Shown: one piece after another, positions 8,615-16,513 of the stretch
How the letters are laid out: the number at the start of each line of letters is the position of its first letter
Position numbering within the stretch: position 1 is the first letter of the stretch
Assembly (NCBI RefSeq): GCF_001513955.1
Contig: NZ_KQ948151.1
Span: 70,332 to 134,331, forward strand
DNA length: 64,000 nt
Direction of reading: 5' to 3'
DNA from: Streptomyces pseudovenezuelae
Lineage (GTDB): Bacteria; Actinomycetota; Actinomycetes; Streptomycetales; Streptomycetaceae
Made by a program: the position numbers and the translations under genes
The notes under the pieces: generated by a model
Told to the model about the DNA's origin: nothing
What the model saw: the letters and a program-made list of their open reading frames with translations, nothing else
Databases searched by the model: none

Positions 8615-8823
8615 CCCGCGCCCGGACTCTGCGCATCGACCGGATCGCCTGCACGGGCCACGGCCTGTGCGCCGAACTCCTCCCCGAACTCGTCGACCTC
8701 GACGAATGGGGTTACCCCGTCCTCGCACAGGCGGCCGTCCCGGCACGTCTGGAGTCCCATGCCCGCCGCGCCGTCGCCGCCTGCCCCGTCCTGGCCCTGC
8801 GCACGGAGCGCCCACCGCGATGA
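8611..8823 (+). CDS. Small ferredoxin, probably 3Fe-4S
   Basis: This 70-residue ferredoxin has three cysteines in the arrangement C-x5-C (CTGHGLC, residues 14-20) and C-P (AACPVLAL, near residue 59), as in streptomycete 3Fe-4S ferredoxins that serve P450s and other oxidoreductases. The ATG at 8611 overlaps the NuoF-like stop and has CGGAGG at 8598-8603; an in-frame ATG at 8605 is too close to that site. As the last gene of the operon it is the likely soluble electron carrier for the NuoF-like protein. Confidence 0.85.
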   Translation: MTRARTLRIDRIACTGHGLCAELLPELVDLDEWGYPVLAQAAVPARLESHARRAVAACPVLALRTERPPR

Positions 8824-8961
8824 CCTGTTCGTCCTCTGTGGCCGGTGGGGCGCAGGGTGAGGGTGGTTCCGGTCGCGAGGTTGATCTCCGTGGGGGAAGC
8901 GGCTCTTGGCCGTGCACCGCGCAATCATGATCCGCGAGAAGCGGGTGGTCCTTCCCGTCGC

Positions 8962-9477
8962 TCATACCCGGGCTTCGTCGGCCGTGCCCCGGGCCGCGGC
9001 GCCCCGGTGGCGGACGATGTCCGCCTCGACGCACTCCGCCAGTGGCCCCACCGTCGCGACGACCGGCGCGGACAGCCCGTGACCGAGCGAGATGTCCGCG
9101 CCGTCGACGGCATACGCCACCAGGTGTCCCGGCAGCCGCCCGAGCGCCCGGGCCAGGCTGACGGCCGCGCCCAGGCCGTGCGGATGCATCGTGCCCGCCC
9201 GCCACAGCGCCGCGTTGTCCAGTTCGAGGCGGTAGATGCGGCCGGGACGGCTCGGACGGGCGTGGGCGGGCTCCAGCACGACGGCCAGCTCCGCGTTCTC
9301 CCACAGGCGGATCAGCTGGGCCGGATCGGGGTCGCATGTGGCGAGCAGCGTGCCTGGCGGCAGGGGGCGTTCGGCGGCCCGCTCCCTCAACCGTGAGAGC
9401 ACCGCTCGGGCGACGCCCTCGTCATGGCGGCCAGGATCGCCGACACCGATGATCGCGATGCGGGTGGAGACGGTCAT
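8962..9477 (-). CDS. Hydrogenase-type maturation endopeptidase
   Basis: The 171-residue product fits the HycI/HyaD protease family, which trims the large subunit of NiFe hydrogenases after metal insertion. The N-terminal motif reads IIGVGDPGRHDEGV, compared with the family GxGNxxxxDDG; a second acidic region (VLEPAHARP) and a third metal-ligand region follow. No hydrogenase structural genes are in the window. The ATG at 9477 follows GGAGGGAGAGG on the minus strand. Related proteases occur alone in actinomycete dormancy clusters, so the target is unknown. Confidence 0.75.
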   Translation of the reverse strand: MTVSTRIAIIGVGDPGRHDEGVARAVLSRLRERAAERPLPPGTLLATCDPDPAQLIRLWENAELAVVLEPAHARPSRPGRIYRLELDNAALWRAGTMHPHGLGAAVSLARALGRLPGHLVAYAVDGADISLGHGLSAPVVATVGPLAECVEADIVRHRGAAARGTADEARV

Positions 9478-9538
9478 CGTTCCTCTCCCTCCACTTCGGG
9501 TGTCTCCAGAATCGGCGGAGCGGAGCGTTCCGGTCATT

Positions 9539-9551
9539 GGGCCGAAGGACC
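9539..9551. promoter_or_regulatory. DevR/DosR-like box candidate
   Basis: GGGCCGAAGGACC lies about 62 bases upstream of the protease start on the minus strand. It fits the 5-4-5 pattern except for the last base. Confidence 0.3.
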
Positions 9552-9675
9552 TCTGGACGGCCCGGACGGCCCTGCACCGGGTCCGCGGCTCAGCACCGTT
9601 CCTGGTCCGGACAGACGTGTGCGCGGCCGGTACAGCGGCCGCGCACACGGGGTACGGCTGGGCGCCTGCCCGCAC

Positions 9676-10098
9676 TCAGCCGTGCCGCACGGGAATGGTC
9701 TTCGTGCCCGTCTTCGTCTCGGGCACCGGGATCGTGACGGTCAGAACGCCGTCCTTGTAATCAGCGGTGGCCTCGTCGCCCTTGGCGCCGGCCGGCAGCC
9801 GGACGGAGCGGGCGAAGGTACCGTAGTGGAACTCCGTGCGGTGCTTCTGCGTCGACTCCTCACTGCGCTCCGCCCGCAGGGTCAGAACGCCTTCCGTGAC
9901 GGTGATCTCGACATCCTTGGCGGGGTCGATGCCCGGGAGTTCCGCCCGCAGCACGTACTGCTCCTCCGCCAGGTGCTCCTCGATGCGGATGCCGTGCAGA
10001 CCCGGGACGGTGTGCCCCCCGGGGAAGCCGGTCTCGACCCAGCCGAACAGGTCGGGCAGCGTCGGCCAGCCCGGCAGTCGCTCGATCATTCCAGCCAT
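9676..10098 (-). CDS. Hsp20 / alpha-crystallin small heat-shock protein
   Basis: This is a 140-residue ATP-independent chaperone. The alpha-crystallin domain spans about residues 37-130, with the signature ELPGIDPAKDVEITVTEGVL, the conserved DYKDGVLTVTIPVP strand and a C-terminal I-x-V-like motif (TIPVRHG). Length and layout match actinobacterial Hsp18/HspX-type proteins; HspX is a leading DosR target in mycobacteria. The gene is transcribed toward the protease gene but separated from it by about 200 bases, so it probably has its own promoter. Confidence 0.92.
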   Translation of the reverse strand: MAGMIERLPGWPTLPDLFGWVETGFPGGHTVPGLHGIRIEEHLAEEQYVLRAELPGIDPAKDVEITVTEGVLTLRAERSEESTQKHRTEFHYGTFARSVRLPAGAKGDEATADYKDGVLTVTIPVPETKTGTKTIPVRHG

Positions 10099-10157
10099 CT
10101 CTTCCTCCTCCTTTTCTTGGCCACTTCCAGCGTCCCGCGAGGCGGCGGGAAGCGCGT

Positions 10158-10173
10158 GGGCCGACCGGTGCCC
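10158..10173. promoter_or_regulatory. Weak DevR/DosR-like box candidate
   Basis: GGGCCGACCGGTGCCC lies about 60 bases upstream of hsp20 on the minus strand. Its spacing departs from the 5-4-5 pattern, so this is the weakest of the set. Confidence 0.2.
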
Positions 10174-10244
10174 TACTGAGCCCGGAAGGCCCTGGCGTCC
10201 AACGTCCTTTCACCGAAAGCCGGTTGGGGCGACCCCCTCATGAC

Positions 10245-10952
10245 TCACCGCCGACTCCCGATGGCCGCGCGCTCCGTCCCGTCGTCCGGCAGATCCGGGT
10301 CGGGGCGGCGGGGGCTCACGAGCGCGCAGTCGGCGTCCACGACGCCTTCGACCGCCCGCACCAGGCGTGTGGTGACGGGCACGAGGCCGGTGTCGGCGAT
10401 CGTTCCGGTGAGGGTCACGACTCCGTCGTGGACCTCCACCCGGATCGGATCCAGCGGCGCGGGGAAGAGAGGGGCAACGATCTCGCGTCGGATCTCCTCC
10501 GCGATGTCCTCGTCGTCGCGCAGGAAGACCTTCAACAGGTCGGACCGGCTGACGATGCCCTGCAACCCGCCCTCGTCGTCGACCACGGGCAGGCGCTTCA
10601 CCTTGTGGAGCGCCATGATCCGCGCGGCCTGTCCCAGGGTCGCGAACGCGGGGACGGTCAGTGCCGGGGCGGTCATCAGCTCTTCGGCGGTCACCGCGCC
10701 GGCCTTCACCAGGTCGGCCAGGCGGCGCAGTTGGGTGTACCGGTCCGGGTCGCCGTCGCGGAACTCCTCCTTGGGCAGCAGGTCGGCCTCGGAGACGACC
10801 CCGATCACCCGGCTGCCGCCCTCCAGCACGGGCATGGCGCTGACCTTCCAGCGCTGCATGGTCCTGACGATGTCCTTGAACGTCGCTTTGCGGGCGAGGG
10901 CGACGACGGTGCGGGTCATCACATCGCTCACGATGTGCGGAGTGCCGTGCAT
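10245..10952 (-). CDS. Two-CBS plus BON domain protein
   Basis: This 235-residue protein has a CBS pair at residues about 8-140 (SDVMTRTVVALARKATFKDI and AEELMTAPALTVPAF), likely binding an adenine nucleotide, then a BON domain at about 150-215 (IRVEVHDGVVTLTGTIAD). CBS proteins such as Hrp1 (Rv2626c) are strongly DosR-regulated in mycobacteria. The start at 10952 was chosen for CTGGAGG five bases upstream; an ATG at 10985 would add 11 residues without a ribosome site. It is divergent from the stress-protein gene at 11225, with a shared box at 11102. Confidence 0.88.
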   Translation of the reverse strand: MHGTPHIVSDVMTRTVVALARKATFKDIVRTMQRWKVSAMPVLEGGSRVIGVVSEADLLPKEEFRDGDPDRYTQLRRLADLVKAGAVTAEELMTAPALTVPAFATLGQAARIMALHKVKRLPVVDDEGGLQGIVSRSDLLKVFLRDDEDIAEEIRREIVAPLFPAPLDPIRVEVHDGVVTLTGTIADTGLVPVTTRLVRAVEGVVDADCALVSPRRPDPDLPDDGTERAAIGSRR

Positions 10953-11101
10953 GGCATCCTCCAGGGTCTTCGCGTCGCACAGCATGCTCGTCTCGCGACA
11001 CCTTCAGAGTCGGGCACGCGCCGGGCCGCGGCATGGGCCGAGCGGCTCCGATCCAAATTCCGGTGGGCTCCTTCGCCGGACCTGGCCCGATCCGGCAGAG
11101 A

Positions 11102-11115
11102 GGGCCGTTCGACCC
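11102..11115. promoter_or_regulatory. DevR/DosR-like box candidate between divergent genes
   Basis: GGGCCGTTCGACCC is an exact match to the 5-4-5 pattern and the exact reverse complement of the site at 2945-2958. It lies 150 bases from the CBS gene start and 110 bases from the stress-protein start, so it could serve both. Confidence 0.5.
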
Positions 11116-11224
11116 GCTGCCGAGGCCGAGCAGCCCCTGCCCGGGTGGGGTCCTTCGCCGGGACGCTGATGGTGCAGGGATCCGCCGGAAGATGTGCGGA
11201 CATCCGTCCGGGGAGGTGTTGGCC

Positions 11225-12115
11225 GTGCTTCGCCCCGTAGTCGTAGGTGTGGACGGTTCGCCCGAGAGCCTCGCCGCCGCCGACTGGGCGGCCGCGGAGG
11301 CCTTGCGGCGCGGTCTGCCACTGCGCCTGGTGCACGCGTGGGAGGGTCTGTCGTCCGACGCGTCGTCGTTGCCGGAGCTCGAGGCACCGCGGCACCGGGC
11401 GGGGCGACTTCTGCGCGCGGCCATGGACAGGCTCGACGAACGCCACCCGCAGGTTCGTCTCAGCGCCGAGCAGATCGCACGGCCCGCCCCCGACGCCCTT
11501 GTCACGGCAGGTGCCGAAGGCGAGCTGCTGGTTCTGGGCAGCAGGGCCTTCAGCGGGCTCGGCGGATTCATGGCCGGTTCGGTGGCGCTCACGACCGTGG
11601 CCCACGCGACCCGGCCGGTCGTTCTCGTACGGGCCGGCCGCAGCGCCGAGGACGACCATCTGCCGGGCGAGGACCGCCGGCCGTCGGCGCGCACCCCGTA
11701 CCGGGACGTCGTGGTCGGTGTGGACCTCGCGCACCCGTGCGACGAAGTGCTCGCATTCGCCTTCGAGAGCGCGGCGCTGCGCTGCGCGCCGCTGCGGGTG
11801 GTGCACTCCTGGCACGTGCCCTACGCGCAGGGTGCGGCGGTGGCCAGGATGAGCGCGGTGGCCGGGCAGGCCGCGGAGCAGGGGCTGGACGGGATGCTGC
11901 GCCCGTGGCGCGAGAAGCACCCGACAGTGCGGATCCGGGAACTGGTGGAGAACGGACGTCCGGCACAGATGCTCCAGGACGCCTCGCAGGAGGCCTGCCT
12001 CGTGGTCGTGGGCCGCAGGGTCCGGCCGGCCAGGCTCGGCACCCACACCGGGCCGGTCGCGCACGCGGTGATGCACCACGCGCGCTGCCCGGTCGCGGTG
12101 GTCCCGCACGAGTGA
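11225..12115 (+). CDS. Tandem-domain universal stress protein
   Basis: This 296-residue protein has two UspA domains. The first runs from RPVVVGVDGSPESLAAADWA to the ATP-binding loop GSRAFSGLGGFMAGSVA (near residue 105); the second from DVVVGVDLAHPCDE to VVVGRRVRPARLGTHTGPVA. The G-2x-G-9x-G(S/T) nucleotide motif is complete in the first domain and altered in the second (GRRV..LGTHTGPV). The GTG at 11225 follows GGGGAGG at 11210-11216. A strong hairpin follows the stop. Tandem USPs are typical of DosR-type regulons. Confidence 0.9.
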   Translation: MLRPVVVGVDGSPESLAAADWAAAEALRRGLPLRLVHAWEGLSSDASSLPELEAPRHRAGRLLRAAMDRLDERHPQVRLSAEQIARPAPDALVTAGAEGELLVLGSRAFSGLGGFMAGSVALTTVAHATRPVVLVRAGRSAEDDHLPGEDRRPSARTPYRDVVVGVDLAHPCDEVLAFAFESAALRCAPLRVVHSWHVPYAQGAAVARMSAVAGQAAEQGLDGMLRPWREKHPTVRIRELVENGRPAQMLQDASQEACLVVVGRRVRPARLGTHTGPVAHAVMHHARCPVAVVPHE

Positions 12116-12123
12116 CTCCCGAG

Positions 12124-12153
12124 CCTGGTCCGTCCTGGGACGGACGGACCAGG
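12124..12153 (+). terminator. Hairpin terminator after the stress-protein gene
   Basis: A perfect 12-bp stem (CCTGGTCCGTCC / GGACGGACCAGG) with a 6-base loop starts 9 bases after the stop at 12115. No T-run follows, as is usual in streptomycetes. Confidence 0.6.
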
Positions 12154-12192
12154 GACCCTCGGCACGGAGGCCCACTCTGGAAGGAGGGTGCC

Positions 12193-12497
12193 GTGTTCCA
12201 GGTACGCATCCATGGCCGCGGCGGCCAGGGCGCCGTCACGGCCGCGGAGTTGTTGTCGGGTCGGTGGCGGCGTTCATGGAGGGCCGGTTCGCGCAGGCGT
12301 TCCCGAGCTTCGGATCGGAGCGGACGGGGGCGCCGGTCATGGCTTTCTGCCGGATCGACGACCGGCCGATCCGGGTGCGCGAGCCCGTCGTGCGGCCGGA
12401 CGCGCTGATCGTCCAGGACCCGACACTGCTGCATCAGGCCGACGTCTTCGAAGGACTGCGCCCCGGTGGCGTGCCGAGCACCGGAGGTGCGCCATGA
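12193..12497 (+). pseudogene. 2-oxoacid:ferredoxin oxidoreductase gamma-subunit fragment
   Basis: The sequence starts with a good ribosome site (AAGGAGG at 12181) and GTG, then VFQVRIHGRGGQGAVTAAEL, the start of a pyruvate:ferredoxin oxidoreductase gamma chain. A frameshift near 12255-12262 moves the rest (FAQAFPSFGSERTGAPVMAF, then LIVQDPTLLHQADVFEGLRP) to another frame. The reading ends at 12497 after about 100 residues of a domain that normally runs to about 180. No alpha/beta chains follow. It is a remnant of a low-oxygen pyruvate oxidation gene. Confidence 0.8.
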
Positions 12498-12605
12498 CCG
12501 GACCTGGCGTGGAACGGGCCTGTCATCGTCGGACTCGACGGCTCCCCGGCAAGTGTCACCGCCGCGTGGTGGGCAGCCCGTACCGCCGTGGATCGAGGGC
12601 GGCCA
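12494..12605 (+). pseudogene. Universal stress protein N-terminal fragment
   Basis: After an ATG at 12494 the frame shifts by one base. From 12529 the sequence reads PVIVGLDGSPASVTAAWWAA, then RTAVDRG, the first strand and helix of a USP domain. Homology stops by about 12605 and the convergent GAPDH gene ends at 12649. It is a decayed third USP copy in this cluster. Confidence 0.7.
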
Positions 12606-12648
12606 GGCCTGTGGGGCTCGCGGCGAGAGGTGCCGCGCTCCGTGCGGA

Positions 12649-13677
12649 TCAGCCTTGCGGCAGCCGGGCGGCGACGTACTCGGTGAGGTCGAGCAGGCGG
12701 TTGGTGTAGCCCCACTCGTTGTCGTACCAGCCGAAGACCTTCACCAGATCACCGTGGGCCTGCGTCAGCGGGGCGTCCAGGACGCACGAGGCGGGGTCGC
12801 CCACGATGTCGCGGGAGACGATCGGGGCGTCGGAGACCCGCAGGATCCCCTTCAGCGGCCCGTCCGCGGCCTCCCGGAAGGCGGCGTTGACCTCGTCCGC
12901 GGTCACCTCGCGTTCGAGGACCACGCTCAGGTCGGTCAGCGAACCGTCCTCCACGGGCACCCGTACGGCGATCCCGTCGAGGGTGCCGGCCAGCTCCGGC
13001 AGGACCAGGCCGACCGCGCGGGCGGCCCCGGTGGAGGTGGGGATGATGTTGACGGCGGCGCTGCGGCCGCGGCGCAGGTCCTTGTGCGGGCCGTCGAGGA
13101 CCACCTGGTCGTTGGTGTAGCCGTGGATCGTGGTCATCAGGCCCTTGACGATGCCGAAGTGCTCGTCGAGCACCTTGACCATGGGCGCCACGCAGTTGGT
13201 GGTGCAGGAGGCGTTGGAGACGACGTGGTCGTTCTCCGGGTCGTAGGTGCCCTCGTTGACGCCCACCACGACGGTGGCGTCGACGCCCTTGCCGGGCACG
13301 GACAGCAGCACCTTGCGCGCCCCGCCCTTCAGATGCGCTCCGGCCTGCTCCCGCGTGCGGAAACGGCCGGTCGACTCGATGACGACATCCACGCCGTACT
13401 CACCCCAGGCCAGCGCGGCCGGGTCGCGTTCCGCGGTGACCGCGATGCGGTGGCCGTCGACAGTGATCGAGTCATCGTCGTGCTCGACGGCGCGGCCGAT
13501 GCGCCCGTACGTCGAGTCGAACTCGAGCAGATGGGCCAGGGCCGCCGGCGAGGTGACGTCGTTCACCGCCACGACCTCGATGGGTGTGCCGGGGCCGTTC
13601 TCCGCGCGCTCCAGCACACAGCGCAGGTAGTTGCGTCCGATACGGCCGAAGCCGTTGATGCCCACGCGCACGCTCAT
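12649..13677 (-). CDS. gap: Glyceraldehyde-3-phosphate dehydrogenase, type I
   Basis: This 342-residue glycolytic enzyme oxidises glyceraldehyde-3-phosphate with NAD(P). It has the N-terminal Rossmann motif VGINGFGRIGRNYL, the catalytic Cys in SNASCTTNCVAPM near residue 155, and the C-terminal WYDNEWGYTNRLLDL. Nothing looks broken. The ATG at 13677 follows GGGAGG at 7-12 bases; an upstream in-frame start would add ten residues. Presence in a stress island suggests an extra, condition-specific gap copy. Confidence 0.93.
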   Translation of the reverse strand: MSVRVGINGFGRIGRNYLRCVLERAENGPGTPIEVVAVNDVTSPAALAHLLEFDSTYGRIGRAVEHDDDSITVDGHRIAVTAERDPAALAWGEYGVDVVIESTGRFRTREQAGAHLKGGARKVLLSVPGKGVDATVVVGVNEGTYDPENDHVVSNASCTTNCVAPMVKVLDEHFGIVKGLMTTIHGYTNDQVVLDGPHKDLRRGRSAAVNIIPTSTGAARAVGLVLPELAGTLDGIAVRVPVEDGSLTDLSVVLEREVTADEVNAAFREAADGPLKGILRVSDAPIVSRDIVGDPASCVLDAPLTQAHGDLVKVFGWYDNEWGYTNRLLDLTEYVAARLPQG

Positions 13678-13778
13678 GTCGTCGTCCTCCCGATCCGGGC
13701 CCGGCACTGTCCGGGGTCCGCGAACCAGCCTGCGGGTGGCGGACCGGACGGGGCTTGGGCCGTACGGGGGCGAGCCGG

Positions 13779-13792
13779 GGGACGTTCGGCCC
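13779..13792. promoter_or_regulatory. DevR/DosR-like box candidate
   Basis: GGGACGTTCGGCCC is an exact match to the 5-4-5 pattern, about 101 bases upstream of the gap start on the minus strand. Confidence 0.42.
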
Positions 13793-13799
13793 GGTGTGT

Positions 13800-14392
13800 C
13801 AGTGGCCTCCCCACCTCGACCGGTCCTGGGCCTGCGTGGCGATCACGGCCGCCTGGATGCGCGCTTCCACCCCGAGCCTGGCGAGCAGGCGGGAGATGTG
13901 GTTCTTCACCGTTCTTCTCGGCCAGGAAGAGCCGCCGGCCGATCTCCCGGTTGGTCAGGCCCTCCCCGATCAGGGCGAGGATCTCCCGCTCCCGAGCGGT
14001 CAGGCCCGGCAGCGCGGCCGGTTCCGCCTCCTGCTGACCGCGGCGCGCCGGGTGATCAGCCTCGCGGTGGCACTCGGATCCAGCAGTGCCCGGCCCGCGG
14101 CGACCGCACGCACGGCCGACACCAGATCCGAGCCCTGGATCTGCTACAGGACCTACCCGGAGGCACCCGCCATGATCGAGTCCAGCAGGGCACCCTCGTC
14201 GTCGAACGAGGTCAGCATCGGACAGGCCAGGTCGGGCATGCCCGAGCGCAGCTAGTCGAGGCCTCTCTGACCACCATGATGTCCGGCTCGTCGTCGAGGA
14301 GGTCACGCACCCCACGCCGTACGACCTCGTGGTCGTCCAGCAGGAAGACCCGGGTGGGGTCGCCGGGTCCGGGCCGCTCGCCGTCCGCCATC
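13800..14392 (-). pseudogene. DevR/NarL-type response regulator, heavily degraded
   Basis: The gene begins at 14392 (MADGERPGPGDPTRVFLLDD), giving a normal receiver start. About 50 codons around the phosphoacceptor Asp are missing after REAST. The reading then resumes in another frame (SGMPDLACPMLTSFDDEGAL), contains two in-frame TAG codons where GYVLKQ would be expected, and shifts again before LTAREREILALIGEGL. A one-base insertion in the recognition helix region (AEK/NGEEPH for AEKTVKNH) ends it. It cannot make a working regulator. The family is that of DevR/DosR and OsdR. Confidence 0.85.
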
Positions 14393-14533
14393 GGCTGCTC
14401 CCTGTCCTTCGCTGCGCGTCCTTTGCTCCGCGCCGGGTTCCTGGCCGAACGTCCGTCCTTCGGGTACCCGTCCGGGTCACGCGCACGCGGGCTTCCACCG
14501 GAGCCGGGGGTCGCCCGAAGGGCCCACGCGACC

Positions 14534-14568
14534 GGGACCGATGGTCCCCGAGCGGACCCCACTGGCCC
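14534..14568. promoter_or_regulatory. Pair of DevR/DosR-like box candidates
   Basis: Two sites lie in tandem: GGGACCGATGGTCCC (14534-14548) and GGACCCCACTGGCCC (14554-14568), centred about 113 and 93 bases before the start at 14654. The first is almost a perfect palindrome. Confidence 0.45.
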
Positions 14569-14653
14569 TCCCCCGGACCGCCGCTCGACGGCCACGCTGG
14601 GATCGGGCCCGAATCGGCGCATACGGCGTCGTGGGCCGAAGGAGTTGATCGCC

Positions 14654-15319
14654 ATGACGACCCTGGCGGGAATACCGGACCGTCCCGTGCGCGTGAACGC
14701 GGTGCTCGACACCTCGCTGTCCCGATGGCTGTGGCTGGTGAAGTGGATCCTCGTCATCCCTCACTACGTGGTGCTGTTCTTCCTGTGGATCGCCTTCACC
14801 CTGGTCAGTGTGATCGCGTTCTTCAGCATCCTGTTCACCGAGCGCTATCCGCGGCCCCTGTTCGACTTCAACCTCGGTGTCCTGCGCTGGAGTTGGCGCG
14901 TCGCCTACTACTCGTACGGCGCCCTGGGCACCGACCGCTATCCCCCGTTCAGCCTGGGCGAGGAGCCCGACTACCCGGCGCGGCTGGACATCGCCTACCC
15001 CGAGCGGCTCTCCCGGGGACTGGTGCTGGTGAAGTGGTGGCTGCTGGCCATCCCGCACTACATCGTCATCGGGTTCTTCCTCGGCGGCTGGCACCTCGGC
15101 TGGTGGGACGGCGGTCTGGTCGGCGTGCTGGCACTGATCGCGGCCGTGACGCTGGCCTTCACCGAGAAGTACCCCCGCGGCCTGTTCGACCTGATCCTCG
15201 GGCTGAATCGCTGGGTGCTGCGGGTGGCCGCCTACGTCGGCCTGATGACGGACGTCTATCCGCCGTTCCGCCTCGACATGGGCGGAACCGAGCCGTACGA
15301 GCCCGCGGACCGGCTGTGA
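14654..15319 (+). CDS. DUF4389 membrane protein
   Basis: This 221-residue integral membrane protein consists of two similar halves. Each has a long hydrophobic helix pair (WLWLVKWILVIPHYVVLFFL; LVLVKWWLLAIPHYIVIGFF) followed by a TERYPRPLFDFNLG / TEKYPRGLFDLILG motif and a tail ending TDRYPPFSL / TDVYPPFRLD. The internal repeat and the W-K-W-x-L-x-I-P-H-Y signature fit DUF4389; the function is unknown. The start follows AAGGAG at 14639. Two DevR-like boxes lie upstream. Confidence 0.85.
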   Translation: MTTLAGIPDRPVRVNAVLDTSLSRWLWLVKWILVIPHYVVLFFLWIAFTLVSVIAFFSILFTERYPRPLFDFNLGVLRWSWRVAYYSYGALGTDRYPPFSLGEEPDYPARLDIAYPERLSRGLVLVKWWLLAIPHYIVIGFFLGGWHLGWWDGGLVGVLALIAAVTLAFTEKYPRGLFDLILGLNRWVLRVAAYVGLMTDVYPPFRLDMGGTEPYEPADRL

Positions 15320-15444
15320 TCACCTGTTGGCGGCGGCGTACCTGATCGTGCCCGGGCTGCCGCACCCCGGCGGGTGACCGGCGCGGCAGCAGCAGCCCGG
15401 CGCCGTCCGGTCCGTGCACCGACTCCGTGTACTGCGCGTGTGCC

Positions 15445-16359
15445 TCAGTCGTGCGGGACCACCGCGACCGGGGTGGCGGCGTGCTGTAGCACGGCATGGG
15501 TCACCGGTCCGACGTGTCCCCCGAGGTGGGACCGGCGGTTGCGGCGGCCCACGACGACCAGGGCCGCGTCACGGGAGGCGTGCACGAGGTGCCGGCCCGC
15601 GCTGCCGACCACGGCCTGCTCGCGCACCCGGACGCCGGGGAACTTGTCCTTCCAGGGCCGCAGCACCTCGGCCAGCCGGTCGCGCACCCGCTCGGACGGC
15701 TCTGCGTCGGGCCCGGCGTCGAAGGCCGCGCCGTAGCCGTGGGGCGAGGGCGGGGTCCAGCCGTGGACCACCCGCAGGTCGGCCGCGCGGCGCTGGGCCG
15801 CCTCGAACGCGAACCCGAGGACGGCCTCGCCGGGGTTCTCCGGATCCAGGCCCAGCACGACGTCACGGGAGGGCGTGCCGGTGGACGCGGCCCCCGTGGC
15901 GTCCGGCAGGTGCTCGTCCGCGGTGTCCGCACCGGCGCGTACGAGGACCACGGGCCGCTCACTGCCGGCCACTGCGGCGTGCGCGACGGAGCCGACCAGG
16001 AATCCGGCGACTCCGCTCAGCCCCCGGGAGCCGAGGACCAGCAGGTCGTCGTCCGCGGCGGCGGAAAGCAGGACCGCGGCGGGCGGTCCCGCCACCTGAA
16101 GGGTGGTGATCGTCAGAGCGGGGTGGCTCTCGGCCAGTCGGGACCGGGCCTCGCGCAGCATGTAGTCGGCCCATTCGCGCTGCGCGTCGACGGCGACCGG
16201 GGTGAAGGCACCGACCAGTGGCGCCCAGGTGCCTGGCTGCGGCTCCCAGGCATGGACCAGACGCAGGGACGCCTCGCGCTGTTCTGCTTCGCGGGCGGCC
16301 CAGTCGGCCGCGGCGAGGCTCTGGGGTGAGCCGTCGAGACCGACGGTGAGGGTGGACAT
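15445..16359 (-). CDS. Tandem-domain universal stress protein
   Basis: This 304-residue paralogue of the protein at 11225 has two UspA domains: LTVGLDGSPQSLAAADWAAR with GSRGLSGVAGFLVGSVAHAA, and DVVLGLDPENPGEAVLGFAF with GRRNRRSHLGGHVGPVTHAV. The first ATP loop is complete. The ATG at 16359 follows GGAGG on the minus strand. Two DevR-like sites lie 60-95 bases upstream. Confidence 0.9.
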   Translation of the reverse strand: MSTLTVGLDGSPQSLAAADWAAREAEQREASLRLVHAWEPQPGTWAPLVGAFTPVAVDAQREWADYMLREARSRLAESHPALTITTLQVAGPPAAVLLSAAADDDLLVLGSRGLSGVAGFLVGSVAHAAVAGSERPVVLVRAGADTADEHLPDATGAASTGTPSRDVVLGLDPENPGEAVLGFAFEAAQRRAADLRVVHGWTPPSPHGYGAAFDAGPDAEPSERVRDRLAEVLRPWKDKFPGVRVREQAVVGSAGRHLVHASRDAALVVVGRRNRRSHLGGHVGPVTHAVLQHAATPVAVVPHD

Positions 16360-16419
16360 GTGCGGACCTCCTTCGGGGATGCGTCCTCAGTCTCCGGGGC
16401 CGGGCCCGTGGGGCAGGAG

Positions 16420-16453
16420 GGGCCTGATGTCCCTACCGGTGGCCGAACGGCCC
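16420..16453. promoter_or_regulatory. Pair of DevR/DosR-like box candidates
   Basis: GGGCCTGATGTCCC (16420-16433, exact pattern) and TGGCCGAACGGCCC (16440-16453, one mismatch) stand 60-95 bases upstream of the stress-protein gene and just downstream of the carbamate kinase gene. Confidence 0.45.
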
Positions 16454-16513
16454 ACAGGCGGCGCGCTGGTGACAGGACAGCAGTGCACCCCCCGGCCCCT
16501 GTTCCCACGCCCG

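Noticed and set aside
7064..9337. 757-codon minus-strand frame opposite the NuoF-like gene
   Set aside because: Shadow of the operon on the other strand; no domain, and codon third positions fit the plus-strand genes.
12124..12153. GGGAC..GGACC sequence as another DevR-like box
   Set aside because: It is better explained as the loop and arm of a perfect 12-bp hairpin just after a stop codon.
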